Origin: Limnobaculum zhutongyuii
Lineage (GTDB): Bacteria; Pseudomonadota; Gammaproteobacteria; Enterobacterales; Enterobacteriaceae
Length of the DNA stretch: 64,000 bases
Assembly (NCBI RefSeq): GCF_004295645.1
Contig: NZ_CP034752.1
Location: forward strand, 3,472,001 to 3,536,000
Reading direction: 5' to 3'
In this document: positions 25,682-34,541 of the stretch, in pieces
Layout of the letters: every line of letters starts with the position of its first letter
Numbering within the stretch: position 1 is the stretch's first letter
Notes under the pieces: model-generated
Database searches by the model: none
The model's input: only the letters and a program-made list of their open reading frames with translations
Told to the model about the DNA's origin: nothing
Program-made: the position numbers and the translations under genes

Positions 25682-27235
25682 ATGACTAAAGCTCAAAGTG
25701 TTAAACGTGGAATCCATTCCCTGGCATTGTTGAGTGCACTGGTACTTGCCGGCTGTAGCTCAACCGATCCTAATTTGAATCTTCCTTCGCCAGCAAAAAC
25801 GGCAGGATCACCAGAGCAGGAAATCAAACAGGCTTATAAAACAAGCGCTCAAAATGGCCCTGAAGTATTGATTTCTGCCGCAGACAATAACGGTAGCTAC
25901 AATAATATGCGCCGTGCTCTGGCACGCTCAAGTCTGCCAGGAAAAGACAGCATTCAGTTGTCTGAGTGGGTAAATTTCTTCCCTTATGATTATCCACAGC
26001 CACAAGGGCGTATTCCTTTTGCGGCTAACGGTGAAATCGCGGTTACACCATGGAACCCCAATACCCGCTTGCTACGTGTAGCAATTAAGGCCGGTGATAC
26101 TCAAGCCAGTGCTGAACGTCGTGCGGCAAATCTGGTGGTATTAGTGGGCGGAGAAGGTGCTGACCTGTCGCTTATCAAGACCAGCCTGACTCATCTGGTT
26201 AATCAATTAACCCCGCAGGATACGCTGACTCTGCTGAGTGCCTCCGGTGATAAAGGCGTTCTGCTGGAACCCACTACCGGCGATAAAAAAGACAAAATGC
26301 TGTCCGCAATTTCCAGCTTAAGCAGTGGAAAAACCCTTCAGGACAGCTCACGTCTGACAGAAGCTTATACGCTGGCGAAAGATCACTACATTGCTGATGG
26401 TATCAACCGCGTCATTCTGGTGGGTAACAGCACCTATAATGCAGGCTTCAGCACCGTACAGGATGCCAGTGACTTCTTCGCTAACCATCCAGCAGCACAA
26501 ATTTCGCTAACCACCTTAGGCTTTACCGCCAGTCAGTTTAGCCCATCGCCACTGGCTGAAGTGGCTTACGTTGGTCACGGTGTTCATCAGTACATCGACA
26601 ACGTACGCGATAGCGACAAAGTTTGGGATGAGCAATTAAGCGCAACGCAAACTCCGGTAGCAAAAGAGTTCTCCATGAAAGTCGAGTTTAACCCAACATA
26701 TATCAAGGCTTACCGCCTGTTGGGCTATCAGGCTCCATCAGAAGAGAACAGCAATGCGGTAAATAGTGGTGTTGTAGTCACCGGTCAAACCATGACTGCG
26801 CTATATGAAATTATTCCTGCGGGCAGCTCAGAAGAGTGGAGCGCAGAGCAATATGGTTTCATTGGTACGCCATCCGCTAACAGTTATCTGCGTCAAACCA
26901 AAGAGATTGCTATGATGCATCTGCGTTATAAAACGCCAAATGCACAAAGTACCCCTCAGCGTATTGAGTTACCGGTTCCTGAATCACAAATGAACAATAC
27001 ACTGGATAACAGCAGCAAAGATTTCCGCTTCGCCACTGCGGTCGCTGCATTTGCTCAGCAGTTAAAAGATAACGGTGCATCAACTGGCGCATTCACGCTG
27101 GATGATACCCTGAAGCTGGCAAATGAAGGGCGCGGTACCGATAAATACGATCTGCGCTCAGAGTTTATTCAGTTGGTTGGAAATGCCCAAAACGAGCTAC
27201 CAAAAAGCTCACCGGTGAAAGGCCAGGGCAAATAA
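25682..27235 (+). CDS. YfbK-like VWA lipoprotein with degenerate metal site
   Basis: Exported lipoprotein of the YfbK family: lipobox LVLAGC (Cys25), a VWA N-terminal segment (NNMRRALARSSLPG, WVNFFPYDYPQP), a VWA fold, then the C-terminal YfbK domain (EFNPTYIKAYRLLGY, VTGQTMTALYEIIPAG). Where YfbK has the MIDAS motif DTSGSM this protein has GGEGAD (156-161), and where YfbK has ATDGDFN it has VGNSTYN (about 247-253). All predicted metal ligands are therefore gone while the surrounding fold is kept. The ATG at 25682 is preferred over the TTG at 25667; length 517 aa. E. coli has tsaD and rpsU adjacent here, so the gene is an insertion. Confidence 0.85.
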   Translation: MTKAQSVKRGIHSLALLSALVLAGCSSTDPNLNLPSPAKTAGSPEQEIKQAYKTSAQNGPEVLISAADNNGSYNNMRRALARSSLPGKDSIQLSEWVNFFPYDYPQPQGRIPFAANGEIAVTPWNPNTRLLRVAIKAGDTQASAERRAANLVVLVGGEGADLSLIKTSLTHLVNQLTPQDTLTLLSASGDKGVLLEPTTGDKKDKMLSAISSLSSGKTLQDSSRLTEAYTLAKDHYIADGINRVILVGNSTYNAGFSTVQDASDFFANHPAAQISLTTLGFTASQFSPSPLAEVAYVGHGVHQYIDNVRDSDKVWDEQLSATQTPVAKEFSMKVEFNPTYIKAYRLLGYQAPSEENSNAVNSGVVVTGQTMTALYEIIPAGSSEEWSAEQYGFIGTPSANSYLRQTKEIAMMHLRYKTPNAQSTPQRIELPVPESQMNNTLDNSSKDFRFATAVAAFAQQLKDNGASTGAFTLDDTLKLANEGRGTDKYDLRSEFIQLVGNAQNELPKSSPVKGQGK

Positions 27236-27260
27236 GCATTAAAGCAGTAAAAATTTGATG

Positions 27261-27308
27261 GCTGAAAGTCCTGATTATGGGTAGATAAAAATAACCGGGA
27301 CTTTCAGC
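27261..27308. repeat. inverted repeat after the YfbK-like gene
   Basis: GCTGAAAGTCC / GGACTTTCAGC, an 11-bp perfect stem spaced by 26 bases, 25 bases past the stop. No U-run follows, so it may be a weak terminator or a protein-binding site. Confidence 0.5.
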
Positions 27309-27390
27309 GCACTAACGTGATGGTAGCTGTTTATACAATGATGACGGGCTGTTTTCTGCCGACTACCGATGAATGAATCGGTAACAGGAC

Positions 27391-27420
27391 TTTACAAGCA
27401 GCACCTATTCGCAGTAGAAT
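27391..27420 (+). promoter_or_regulatory. probable sigma-70 promoter of rpsU-dnaG-rpoD
   Basis: TTTACA, an 18-base spacer and TAGAAT, about 70 bases before the rpsU ATG. The -10 and following TCCGCACCATTTTGA resemble the E. coli rpsU promoter region as I remember it. No clear LexA operator was found nearby. Confidence 0.6.
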
Positions 27421-27491
27421 TCCGCACCATTTTGAATATGGCTGGCAACAGCGCCAGCAGCAAAACCGATTTCTATTGAGGTGAAAGGCAC

Positions 27492-27707
27492 ATGCCGGTA
27501 ATTAAAGTACGTGAAAACGAGCCATTTGACGTAGCATTACGTCGTTTCAAGCGTTCATGCGAAAAAGCAGGTATCCTTGCTGAAGTTCGTAGCCGTGAAT
27601 TCTACGAAAAACCAACTACTGAACGTAAACGCGCTAAAGCTTCTGCTGTGAAACGTCACGCGAAGAAATTAGCTCGTGAAAACGCACGCCGCACCCGCCT
27701 GTATTAA
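27492..27707 (+). CDS. rpsU: 30S ribosomal protein bS21
   Basis: Small-subunit protein needed for translation initiation and first gene of the macromolecular synthesis operon. The 71-aa protein, starting MPVIKVRENEPFDVALRRFK and ending in a Lys/Arg-rich tail (RENARRTRLY), is the canonical bS21. GAGGTGAA precedes the ATG. It is separated from dnaG by an attenuating hairpin. Confidence 0.98.
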   Translation: MPVIKVRENEPFDVALRRFKRSCEKAGILAEVRSREFYEKPTTERKRAKASAVKRHAKKLARENARRTRLY

Positions 27708-27792
27708 TACCTTCGGTTAACGCCGAGCGCGCGATTAATGCGCAGGTTGGTCGTGTAGCTAAAGCTAGTAATAGCTAACTGCATATAAGTAT

Positions 27793-27825
27793 GCCGTGCT
27801 TTCCGAAAGGAATGCGCGGCTTATT
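27793..27825 (+). terminator. rpsU-dnaG intercistronic terminator (T1 type)
   Basis: GCCGTGC / GCGCGGC (one G-U pair) with TTTCC / GGAAT above it and a GAAA loop, followed by TTATTCTCATTT. E. coli has a partial terminator at this place that lowers dnaG expression relative to rpsU; the same role is inferred. Confidence 0.75.
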
Positions 27826-27855
27826 CTCATTTATGGATTTACGAATTGAGGCTTA

Positions 27856-29604
27856 ATGGCAGGACGAATCCCACGCGTATTTATCAATGACTTGCTGGCC
27901 CGTACGGACATCGTCGATCTTATAGATGCTCGTGTGAAGCTTAAAAAGCAAGGCAAGAATTATCACGCCTGTTGTCCGTTCCATAATGAGAAAACACCCT
28001 CTTTCACCGTTAACGGTGAAAAACAGTTTTATCACTGCTTCGGTTGCGGAGCTCATGGTAATGCTATTGATTTCTTAATGAACTTTGACCGTCTGGAGTT
28101 CGTTGAAAGCGTTGAAGAACTGGCAACCATGCACAGTCTGGAAATTCCTTACGAATCCGGAACCGGCAGCAGCCAGCTAGAAAGGCACCAAAGACAAAGT
28201 CTGTATCAACTGATGGAGCCGTTAGCTAAGTTCTATCAGGAATCCTTAAACCAACCTCAGTCTCAGGATGCGCGAAACTATCTGGCGCAACGAGGTTTAA
28301 GTGACGACATTATTCAGCGCTTTGCCATTGGCTTTGCGCCTTCCGGATGGGATAACGTTCTGAAACGTTTTGGTCGTTCACCGGAGAACCGCGAATCACT
28401 TAATGACGCGGGTATGCTGGTGACCAATGACAATGGACGTACCTATGACCGCTTCCGCGAGCGGGTCATGTTCCCTATCCGCGATAAGCGTGGTCGGGTT
28501 ATTGCCTTTGGTGGGAGAATTTTGGGTAGCGGAACGCCTAAATATCTTAACTCACCGGAAACAGAAATTTTCCATAAAGGCCGCCAGCTATATGGCCTGT
28601 ATGAAGCGCAGCTTAATCGTAATCAGCTCGATAAGCTGCTGATCGTTGAAGGCTATATGGATGTGGTAGCGCTGGCGCAGTTTGGCATTGATTATGCCGT
28701 CGCTTCGCTGGGTACCTCCACCACGGCAGAGCATATTCAGTTAATGTTCCGCTCTACGGATAACGTTATTTGCTGTTATGACGGCGATAATGCCGGTCGT
28801 GAGGCTGCATGGCGTGCGTTAGAAACCGCCCTGCCTTATCTGACCGATGGACGTCAGTTACGCTTTATGTTTTTACCAGACGGCGAAGATCCGGATACGC
28901 TGGTAAGAAAAGAGGGAAAAGAGGCTTTTCAGCAACGTTTAGAACAAGCCCAACCTCTTTCGATGTTTTTATTTGATACACTTATGCCGCAGGTCGACCT
29001 GAGCTCACCGGATGGGCGTGCTAAACTTAGTACATTAGCGTTACCGCTTATCAGCAAGGTGCCCGGCGAAACATTGCGGTTGTATCTACGCCAGCAGCTC
29101 GGTCAAAAACTGGGCATTCTGGATGACAGTCAGTTAGATAAGCTGATGCCGAAACAAATTGAAACTGAACAAAGCTATCAGGCACCCCAGCTAAAACGCA
29201 CAACTATGCGTATACTGATAGGTCTGTTGATTCAGCGCCCTTATCTGGCAACACTGGTTCCGTCAGTACAGGGGTTAGAACAGACCAATCTGGCGGGAGT
29301 ACCGCTGTTTATTGAACTGGTTAAAACCTGTCTGGCTCAGCCGGGGTTAACTACCGGACAACTTTTAGAGCTGTATCGCGGAAATAATTACAGTCAACAA
29401 CTTGAAACTTTAGCAACATGGAACCACATGATTGTAGAGGACATGGTTGAAGAAACATTTCTTGATACGTTAGCGAAACTGTATGACTCAGTATTAGAGC
29501 AACGTCAGGAAGAATTGATTGCCCGTGACAGAACCCACGGTTTGAACGCAGAAGAGCGCAAAGAATTATGGTCTTTGAATATGGCTCTGGCAAAAAAAGA
29601 TTAG
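27856..29604 (+). CDS. dnaG: DNA primase
   Basis: Synthesises RNA primers at the replication fork with DnaB. The CHC2 zinc finger is CPFHNEKTPSF with C40, H43, and C61/C64 in YHCFGCG. The TOPRIM core has LIVEGYMD (Glu and following) and CYDGDNAGR with the DxD. The C-terminal DnaB-binding helical domain ends NMALAKKD. Length 582 aa (E. coli 581). Rare codons and a weak ribosome site (TTGAGGCTTA) are in line with low expression. Confidence 0.98.
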   Translation: MAGRIPRVFINDLLARTDIVDLIDARVKLKKQGKNYHACCPFHNEKTPSFTVNGEKQFYHCFGCGAHGNAIDFLMNFDRLEFVESVEELATMHSLEIPYESGTGSSQLERHQRQSLYQLMEPLAKFYQESLNQPQSQDARNYLAQRGLSDDIIQRFAIGFAPSGWDNVLKRFGRSPENRESLNDAGMLVTNDNGRTYDRFRERVMFPIRDKRGRVIAFGGRILGSGTPKYLNSPETEIFHKGRQLYGLYEAQLNRNQLDKLLIVEGYMDVVALAQFGIDYAVASLGTSTTAEHIQLMFRSTDNVICCYDGDNAGREAAWRALETALPYLTDGRQLRFMFLPDGEDPDTLVRKEGKEAFQQRLEQAQPLSMFLFDTLMPQVDLSSPDGRAKLSTLALPLISKVPGETLRLYLRQQLGQKLGILDDSQLDKLMPKQIETEQSYQAPQLKRTTMRILIGLLIQRPYLATLVPSVQGLEQTNLAGVPLFIELVKTCLAQPGLTTGQLLELYRGNNYSQQLETLATWNHMIVEDMVEETFLDTLAKLYDSVLEQRQEELIARDRTHGLNAEERKELWSLNMALAKKD

Positions 29605-29770
29605 TTTGACAGATTTAACAGAATTAACGGCTTAAGTGCCGCTCATTGCAGGTAAGAAATCCTGCGCATAGCTGTTTATAAAGGCGACAGCTGATAAACA
29701 TAGCCCGACTACCTTATGATTACCGGCTTAGCCGATAAAATTTAATACTCTGAAGTGTGGATACCGTCTT

Positions 29771-31615
29771 ATGGAGCAAAACCCGCAGTCACAGCTTAAA
29801 CTTCTTGTTACCCTAGGCAAGGAGCAAGGCTACCTGACCTACGCTCAGGTCAATGACCATCTGCCTGAAGATATCATCGATTCAGATCAAATCGAAGATA
29901 TCATCCAGATGATCAATGATATGGGTATTCAGGTAATGGAAATAGCACCTGATGCCGATGATCTAATGCTCGCAGAAAACACCGCAGACACCGATGAAGA
30001 TGCAGCAGAAGCCGCAGCACAAGTGCTCTCCAGCGTTGAATCCGAAATCGGTCGTACAACAGATCCGGTGCGCATGTATATGCGTGAAATGGGTACCGTT
30101 GAACTGTTAACCCGCGAAGGCGAGATCGACATTGCAAAACGCATAGAAGAAGGTATCAATCAGGTTCAGTGTTCTGTTGCTGAGTACCCTGAAGCGATCA
30201 CCTATCTGCTGGAACAATACGACCGCGTTGAAACTGGCGAAACCCGACTGTCTGACATTATCACCGCATTCATCGATCCTAATGCGGATGACACCATTGG
30301 TCCTGCGGCAACACATGTAGGCTCCGAATTGTCCAGCGAAGAGCAGGATGATGACGACGATGATGATGACGACGATGATGATTCCGATGCAGATGAAGAT
30401 ATCGGTATCGATCCTGAACTTGCCCGCGAGAAGTTTAACGACCTGCGCCTGCAATATGAAGCAACGCGCAAAGCCATTAAAGAGTTTGGCCGCAGCAACG
30501 CACAGGCAATTGAAGAGATCGTAAAACTGTCTGAAGTCTTCAAACAGTTCCGTCTGGTACCAAAACAGTTTGATTATCTGGTCAATAACATGCGCCAGAT
30601 GATGGACCGCGTCCGTACTCAGGAACGTTTGATCCTTAAACTGTGCGTTGAACAAAGTAAAATGCCGAAGAAAAACTTCGTCACTCTGTTCGCCAGCAAT
30701 GAAACCTCAATGGACTGGTTTAACAGCGCTTTGGCGATGGGTAAACCATGGTCTGAAAAACTGAAAGATGTCAGCGAAGAAGTCGAGCGTTGCATCCAGA
30801 AGTTACAGTTAATTGAAGATGAAACCGGCTTAACCATCGAGCAGGTTAAAGATATCAACCGTCGGATGTCTATCGGTGAAGCAAAAGCCCGCCGTGCGAA
30901 GAAAGAGATGGTTGAAGCTAACTTACGTCTGGTTATCTCTATCGCTAAAAAGTATACCAACCGTGGCTTGCAGTTCCTGGATCTGATTCAGGAAGGTAAT
31001 ATCGGTCTGATGAAAGCGGTAGATAAGTTTGAATATCGTCGTGGTTATAAGTTCTCAACTTACGCCACCTGGTGGATCCGTCAGGCGATCACCCGTTCAA
31101 TTGCCGATCAGGCGCGCACCATCCGTATTCCGGTGCATATGATTGAAACGATTAACAAGCTTAACCGTATCTCTCGCCAGATGCTGCAAGAAATGGGTCG
31201 TGAGCCACTGCCGGAAGAACTGGCAGAGCGTATGCTGATGCCAGAAGACAAGATCCGTAAAGTGCTGAAGATCGCCAAAGAGCCAATCTCAATGGAAACG
31301 CCAATCGGCGACGATGAAGATTCGCATTTAGGTGATTTTATCGAGGATACCACCCTCGAGCTGCCGCTGGATTCTGCTACTTCTGAAAGCCTGCGTTCAG
31401 CAACCCACGACGTGCTTGCTGGTCTGACCGCTCGTGAAGCGAAAGTACTGCGCATGCGTTTTGGTATCGATATGAATACTGACCATACGTTAGAAGAAGT
31501 GGGTAAACAGTTCGACGTTACCCGTGAACGTATTCGTCAGATTGAAGCGAAAGCATTACGTAAATTACGTCACCCAAGCCGCTCAGAAGTACTGCGCAGC
31601 TTCCTGGATGATTAA
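29771..31615 (+). CDS. rpoD: RNA polymerase primary sigma factor (sigma-70)
   Basis: Housekeeping sigma factor, 614 aa (E. coli 613). Region 1.1 lies at the N-terminus and region 1.2 includes DPVRMYMREMGTVELLTREG. A non-conserved region follows containing an Asp12 run at 193-204. Region 2 shows YKFSTYATWWIRQAITRSIA, and region 4.2 has VTRERIRQIEAKALRKLR. It is last of the rpsU-dnaG-rpoD operon, and the 166-base gap after dnaG contains a small hairpin (GCAGG / CCTGC near 29648-29665). A strong terminator follows. Confidence 0.98.
   Translation: MEQNPQSQLKLLVTLGKEQGYLTYAQVNDHLPEDIIDSDQIEDIIQMINDMGIQVMEIAPDADDLMLAENTADTDEDAAEAAAQVLSSVESEIGRTTDPVRMYMREMGTVELLTREGEIDIAKRIEEGINQVQCSVAEYPEAITYLLEQYDRVETGETRLSDIITAFIDPNADDTIGPAATHVGSELSSEEQDDDDDDDDDDDDSDADEDIGIDPELAREKFNDLRLQYEATRKAIKEFGRSNAQAIEEIVKLSEVFKQFRLVPKQFDYLVNNMRQMMDRVRTQERLILKLCVEQSKMPKKNFVTLFASNETSMDWFNSALAMGKPWSEKLKDVSEEVERCIQKLQLIEDETGLTIEQVKDINRRMSIGEAKARRAKKEMVEANLRLVISIAKKYTNRGLQFLDLIQEGNIGLMKAVDKFEYRRGYKFSTYATWWIRQAITRSIADQARTIRIPVHMIETINKLNRISRQMLQEMGREPLPEELAERMLMPEDKIRKVLKIAKEPISMETPIGDDEDSHLGDFIEDTTLELPLDSATSESLRSATHDVLAGLTAREAKVLRMRFGIDMNTDHTLEEVGKQFDVTRERIRQIEAKALRKLRHPSRSEVLRSFLDD
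30347..30382 (+). repeat. Asp-codon microsatellite inside rpoD
   Basis: Twelve consecutive GAT/GAC codons in the sigma-70 non-conserved region, giving Asp193-204. The matching E. coli region is acidic but mixed. Changes in codon number would keep frame. Confidence 0.8.
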
Positions 31616-31640
31616 TCTTTGCGTTAATGAATAGTAAACA

Positions 31641-31674
31641 AGAAAACCCCAGTCCTCTGGGGTTTTCTTGTTTT
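31641..31674 (+). terminator. terminator after rpoD
   Basis: AGAAAACCCCA / TGGGGTTTTCT, an 11-bp perfect stem with a 6-base loop followed by TGTTTT, 25 bases past the rpoD stop. Confidence 0.9.
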
Positions 31675-31707
31675 CAGGCTGAGTCTTTATTTTAAAGGGA
31701 GGGATTT

Positions 31708-32271
31708 ATGCAACAGGGACATTATTCACTTCAGGCGCTACAGGATGCGGTGAAGTCAGGCTCTCGATTTAAGTATCTCTATTTTTGGGGGCATCAACCT
31801 TCAGCTAATGGCGTTATTACGGCATCCTGTTTTAGCCAGTGGTGGCCCTCCCCTTTTGTGGTTGATGGCGTCACTTATGCAACCGCAGAGCACTGGATGA
31901 TGGCAAGTAAAGCTCAGTTATTTGGCGATGAGCAGATTATCCCGCAGATTTTAAGCGCCAGAACGCCCGCACAGGCCAAAAGTCTGGGCAGACAGGTAAA
32001 GGGCTTCGATCAACAGATATGGCAATCACGCTGCTTTGAGCTGGTTTGTGAGGGCAACTTGCATAAATTCAGTCAGCACCCAAATCTGGGTGAGTTTCTG
32101 CTGAATACCAAACAGCGGGTTCTGGTTGAAGCCAGCCCGGTAGATAAGATTTGGGGTATTGGCCTGGCGCAGGATGACCCACGTGCGGCAAATCCTTTAT
32201 TGTGGGATGGGCAGAATTTGTTGGGGTTTGCGTTGATGGAAGTACGGGAGAATCTATCCAACCATCAATAG
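31708..32271 (+). CDS. NADAR family protein (YbiA-like)
   Basis: NADAR-fold protein, 187 aa. Known members include E. coli YbiA, an N-glycosidase acting on early riboflavin intermediates, and enzymes that remove ADP-ribose from nucleobases. Family signatures are FSQWWPSPFVVDGVTYATAE followed by HWMMASKAQLFG, the ARTPAQAKSLGR helix and KIWGIGLAQDDPRA near the C-terminus. AGGGAGGG precedes the ATG. It stands alone after the rpoD terminator with no toxin-like partner beside it, so a housekeeping damage-control role is likelier than an antitoxin role. Confidence 0.88.
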   Translation: MQQGHYSLQALQDAVKSGSRFKYLYFWGHQPSANGVITASCFSQWWPSPFVVDGVTYATAEHWMMASKAQLFGDEQIIPQILSARTPAQAKSLGRQVKGFDQQIWQSRCFELVCEGNLHKFSQHPNLGEFLLNTKQRVLVEASPVDKIWGIGLAQDDPRAANPLLWDGQNLLGFALMEVRENLSNHQ

Positions 32272-32375
32272 TGACAGACCTATCATTGTTGGTGCTAAAA
32301 AACAGAGTGTGTTTAATAAATAGCGGGTTTCTATTATCCTCCTTAAAATGGATTGATCTCTATTAAGGAAGAGCA

Positions 32376-33440
32376 TTGAGAACATACACACTCTGTTTAT
32401 TATTGGCAGTAAGCACAGGTTCAGCCACTGTCCATGCCATTGATATTAATAAAAGCCTTCCTCGGGTTAATTTTTTAACCGTATCAGAACCCGATTGTGT
32501 CGACCCGGAAAGTCATCTTCCCGCGCTAATTAGCGATCCTCGTGCCGACATTTATTATCGCGCCGCTAAAAAAATTGCCGGACAGCAGGACGGTAATTAT
32601 TTTACACATATGTTCACGCTGGGGAAAAAAGCCGCTGATTTAGGTCACTGGCGTGCCAAGCTATTTATGGCTGAGCTGTATATGACAACCTCCTATAACC
32701 GTCTGAATCCCAAACAGGCGCGGATTTATCTGGATGAACTGATGGAACAGGACATTCCGGGGGCATTTTATCTTATGAGCCAATACCGCCAACGAGGCGG
32801 TGATGATTTTGATAATGCTCCCAGCCCGGCATCTGCCTATCTTTATGAATCCGCACGCCGGGGCGACCCCAGAGGCATGGTCGATGTTGCCAATATATTC
32901 AGAAATGTGAAACGTTACCAAAGCGCCGAAAAGCTTATCCAGTGTGGGATTAAATATGGTCATGGGATAGCAGCTCAGGACAGATCAATGTCAATCAGTA
33001 TCAATTCGGGCATGAATAAAGAGAGTTGGAAAGAGGCTTTTCGCTATAACTATCTGAGTGCAGTCGCAGGTGATAGTGATGGTTTACACGGTTTCTCATC
33101 TCTTGACCGTCATTACCAAATTCTTTTTGGAGAAAGTTTTGCCGCGCCGAATAAAGAATATGCCAAACGTTCAGATAAACTTTGGATTATGACTCGCCCG
33201 GGATTTCACCATGATGACCCCGATCGTAAGCGCAGAGGTCTGCCTTTCCGTGTAAAAGGCAATACCAGCTATAAACTACCCAATTTAGATAAAGTACTTC
33301 CGTTTCCCCCACCAGCAAAACTGCCCGCCTGGAACGGTGATTTTTCAGTTCTGCTTTCTGCTGAAGATGCCAAAGAATATCGTACCGACTACCACTACGA
33401 TCGTTTAGTGAAAGAAATACTGATTGATGGCCTACTATGA
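32376..33440 (+). CDS. exported Sel1-like repeat protein, copy 1
   Basis: Secreted protein of 354 aa. The signal peptide ends around VHA (residue 21), before IDINKSLPRV. The body shows helical-pair repeats of Sel1/TPR type: HMFTLGKKAADLGHWRAKLF, then SPASAYLYESARRGDPRGMV. A shared C-terminal segment (LPAWNGDFSVLLSAEDAKEY) follows. The start is TTG (32376) with a strong AAGGA five bases upstream. It overlaps the next gene by four bases (ATGA), and the two are paralogues, so this is a tandem duplication in one operon. Function unknown; periplasmic by the signal peptide. Confidence 0.8.
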   Translation: MRTYTLCLLLAVSTGSATVHAIDINKSLPRVNFLTVSEPDCVDPESHLPALISDPRADIYYRAAKKIAGQQDGNYFTHMFTLGKKAADLGHWRAKLFMAELYMTTSYNRLNPKQARIYLDELMEQDIPGAFYLMSQYRQRGGDDFDNAPSPASAYLYESARRGDPRGMVDVANIFRNVKRYQSAEKLIQCGIKYGHGIAAQDRSMSISINSGMNKESWKEAFRYNYLSAVAGDSDGLHGFSSLDRHYQILFGESFAAPNKEYAKRSDKLWIMTRPGFHHDDPDRKRRGLPFRVKGNTSYKLPNLDKVLPFPPPAKLPAWNGDFSVLLSAEDAKEYRTDYHYDRLVKEILIDGLL

Positions 33441-34498
33441 TGAAAAATATTGCTAAGATAATACCGCTATTTTTATTGGTTAATACCGCCTTCGCTGCGC
33501 CTCAATTCGATATTCAACGAACTTATCCCGCCGTTGATGTGGTAAACCAACCGCTTTCAGGCTGCACCACCGAAGTACCATTACCCACGGTAAGAGAGGC
33601 AGAAAAATACTACCAAATTGCACATAAATTATGGGGAGAAAAGGAGACCGGCCTTTATCCTCACATGTATGCTTTGGGCACCAAAGCCGCGAAAATGGGT
33701 GATTGGCGGGCCAAATTACTGATGGCTGAACTGCATCTTATCAAACCTGTTAAAAAACATGGTGTTATTGAATATACCGAATATAACCCAAAACAATCGC
33801 GCACTTATATTAACGAACTGATGCAGCAGCAAGTTGCGGCCTCTTTCTATTATATGGCTCTTTGGCGTAACCGAGCGCTGGAGGAATATACTACTTCACC
33901 CAGTCCGGCCTCCGCCTATATGTACCAGTCAGTACAAATGGGCTATTCCTCTGCCTTGATGTATATGGCTAATTTACGATTAACCAATAAAAACTCTGCA
34001 CAAGCGCAGCAGTACATTGCCTGCGCAGCTCAAAATGGATCGGGTCGGGCACTTAACCTGCTGGCTCTGGCTCAAAATATAAAGGCAAAGAGTCAGGCAG
34101 ACTGGGACCAGGCCTTTTCATATTTACATCGTTCAGCACAAGCGGGTTACTACGCATCCTTTAGTGAATTTGTGCAGTTTAACGATGATTATAAGCAGGC
34201 AATGGGCAAAGATTATCTCTCACCAGCGTTCTTAAAACGGGTAGCTCAATTTCGGCAGGCAATAGATCCGATACGTTTCTATCCGGATCCTTATCGCAAG
34301 AGCATGGGACGTAATCCGGAAAAGAAAGCCAGTCTGCTATGGCAATTCACCAATCTACATCGTGTATTACCATTACCGCCAACCCGCTTACCTGCCTGGA
34401 ATGGCGATATAAGTTTAGCGTTATCAGACAGTGATGCTGAGTACTATCGTGAGGATTACACCATCCCACGTTTAGAACAGATACTAAATCAGAGATGA
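33437..34498 (+). CDS. exported Sel1-like repeat protein, copy 2
   Basis: Paralogue of the preceding gene, 353 aa. The signal peptide ends NTAFA before APQFDIQ. Matching segments in order are HMYALGTKAAKMGDWRAKLL, NPKQSRTYINELMQQ, SPSPASAYMYQSVQMG and LPAWNGDISLALSDSDAEYY. Identity to copy 1 is moderate, so the duplication is old. The ATG at 33437 overlaps the previous stop; a second ATG at 33440 is equally possible. A strong terminator follows. Confidence 0.8.
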   Translation: MMKNIAKIIPLFLLVNTAFAAPQFDIQRTYPAVDVVNQPLSGCTTEVPLPTVREAEKYYQIAHKLWGEKETGLYPHMYALGTKAAKMGDWRAKLLMAELHLIKPVKKHGVIEYTEYNPKQSRTYINELMQQQVAASFYYMALWRNRALEEYTTSPSPASAYMYQSVQMGYSSALMYMANLRLTNKNSAQAQQYIACAAQNGSGRALNLLALAQNIKAKSQADWDQAFSYLHRSAQAGYYASFSEFVQFNDDYKQAMGKDYLSPAFLKRVAQFRQAIDPIRFYPDPYRKSMGRNPEKKASLLWQFTNLHRVLPLPPTRLPAWNGDISLALSDSDAEYYREDYTIPRLEQILNQR

Positions 34499-34507
34499 TG
34501 AGATTAG

Positions 34508-34539
34508 ATATTGGGGGGAATAGCAATTCCCCCCAATAT
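34508..34539. terminator. bidirectional terminator after the Sel1-like pair
   Basis: ATATTGGGGGGAAT / ATTCCCCCCAATAT, a 14-bp perfect stem with an AGCA loop, between two convergent genes; TATTACTT follows on the plus strand. Confidence 0.85.
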
Positions 34540-34541
34540 TA

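Noticed and set aside
27309..27420. LexA operator upstream of rpsU
   Set aside because: CTGT-like words occur but none gives CTG-N10-CAG; only a TACCGAT/ATCGGTA hairpin at 27364-27383 was seen.
30107..30655. 182-residue open frame antisense to rpoD
   Set aside because: It is generated by the Asp-codon run and codon bias of rpoD (poly-Ile/Val on the other strand) and has no ribosome site.
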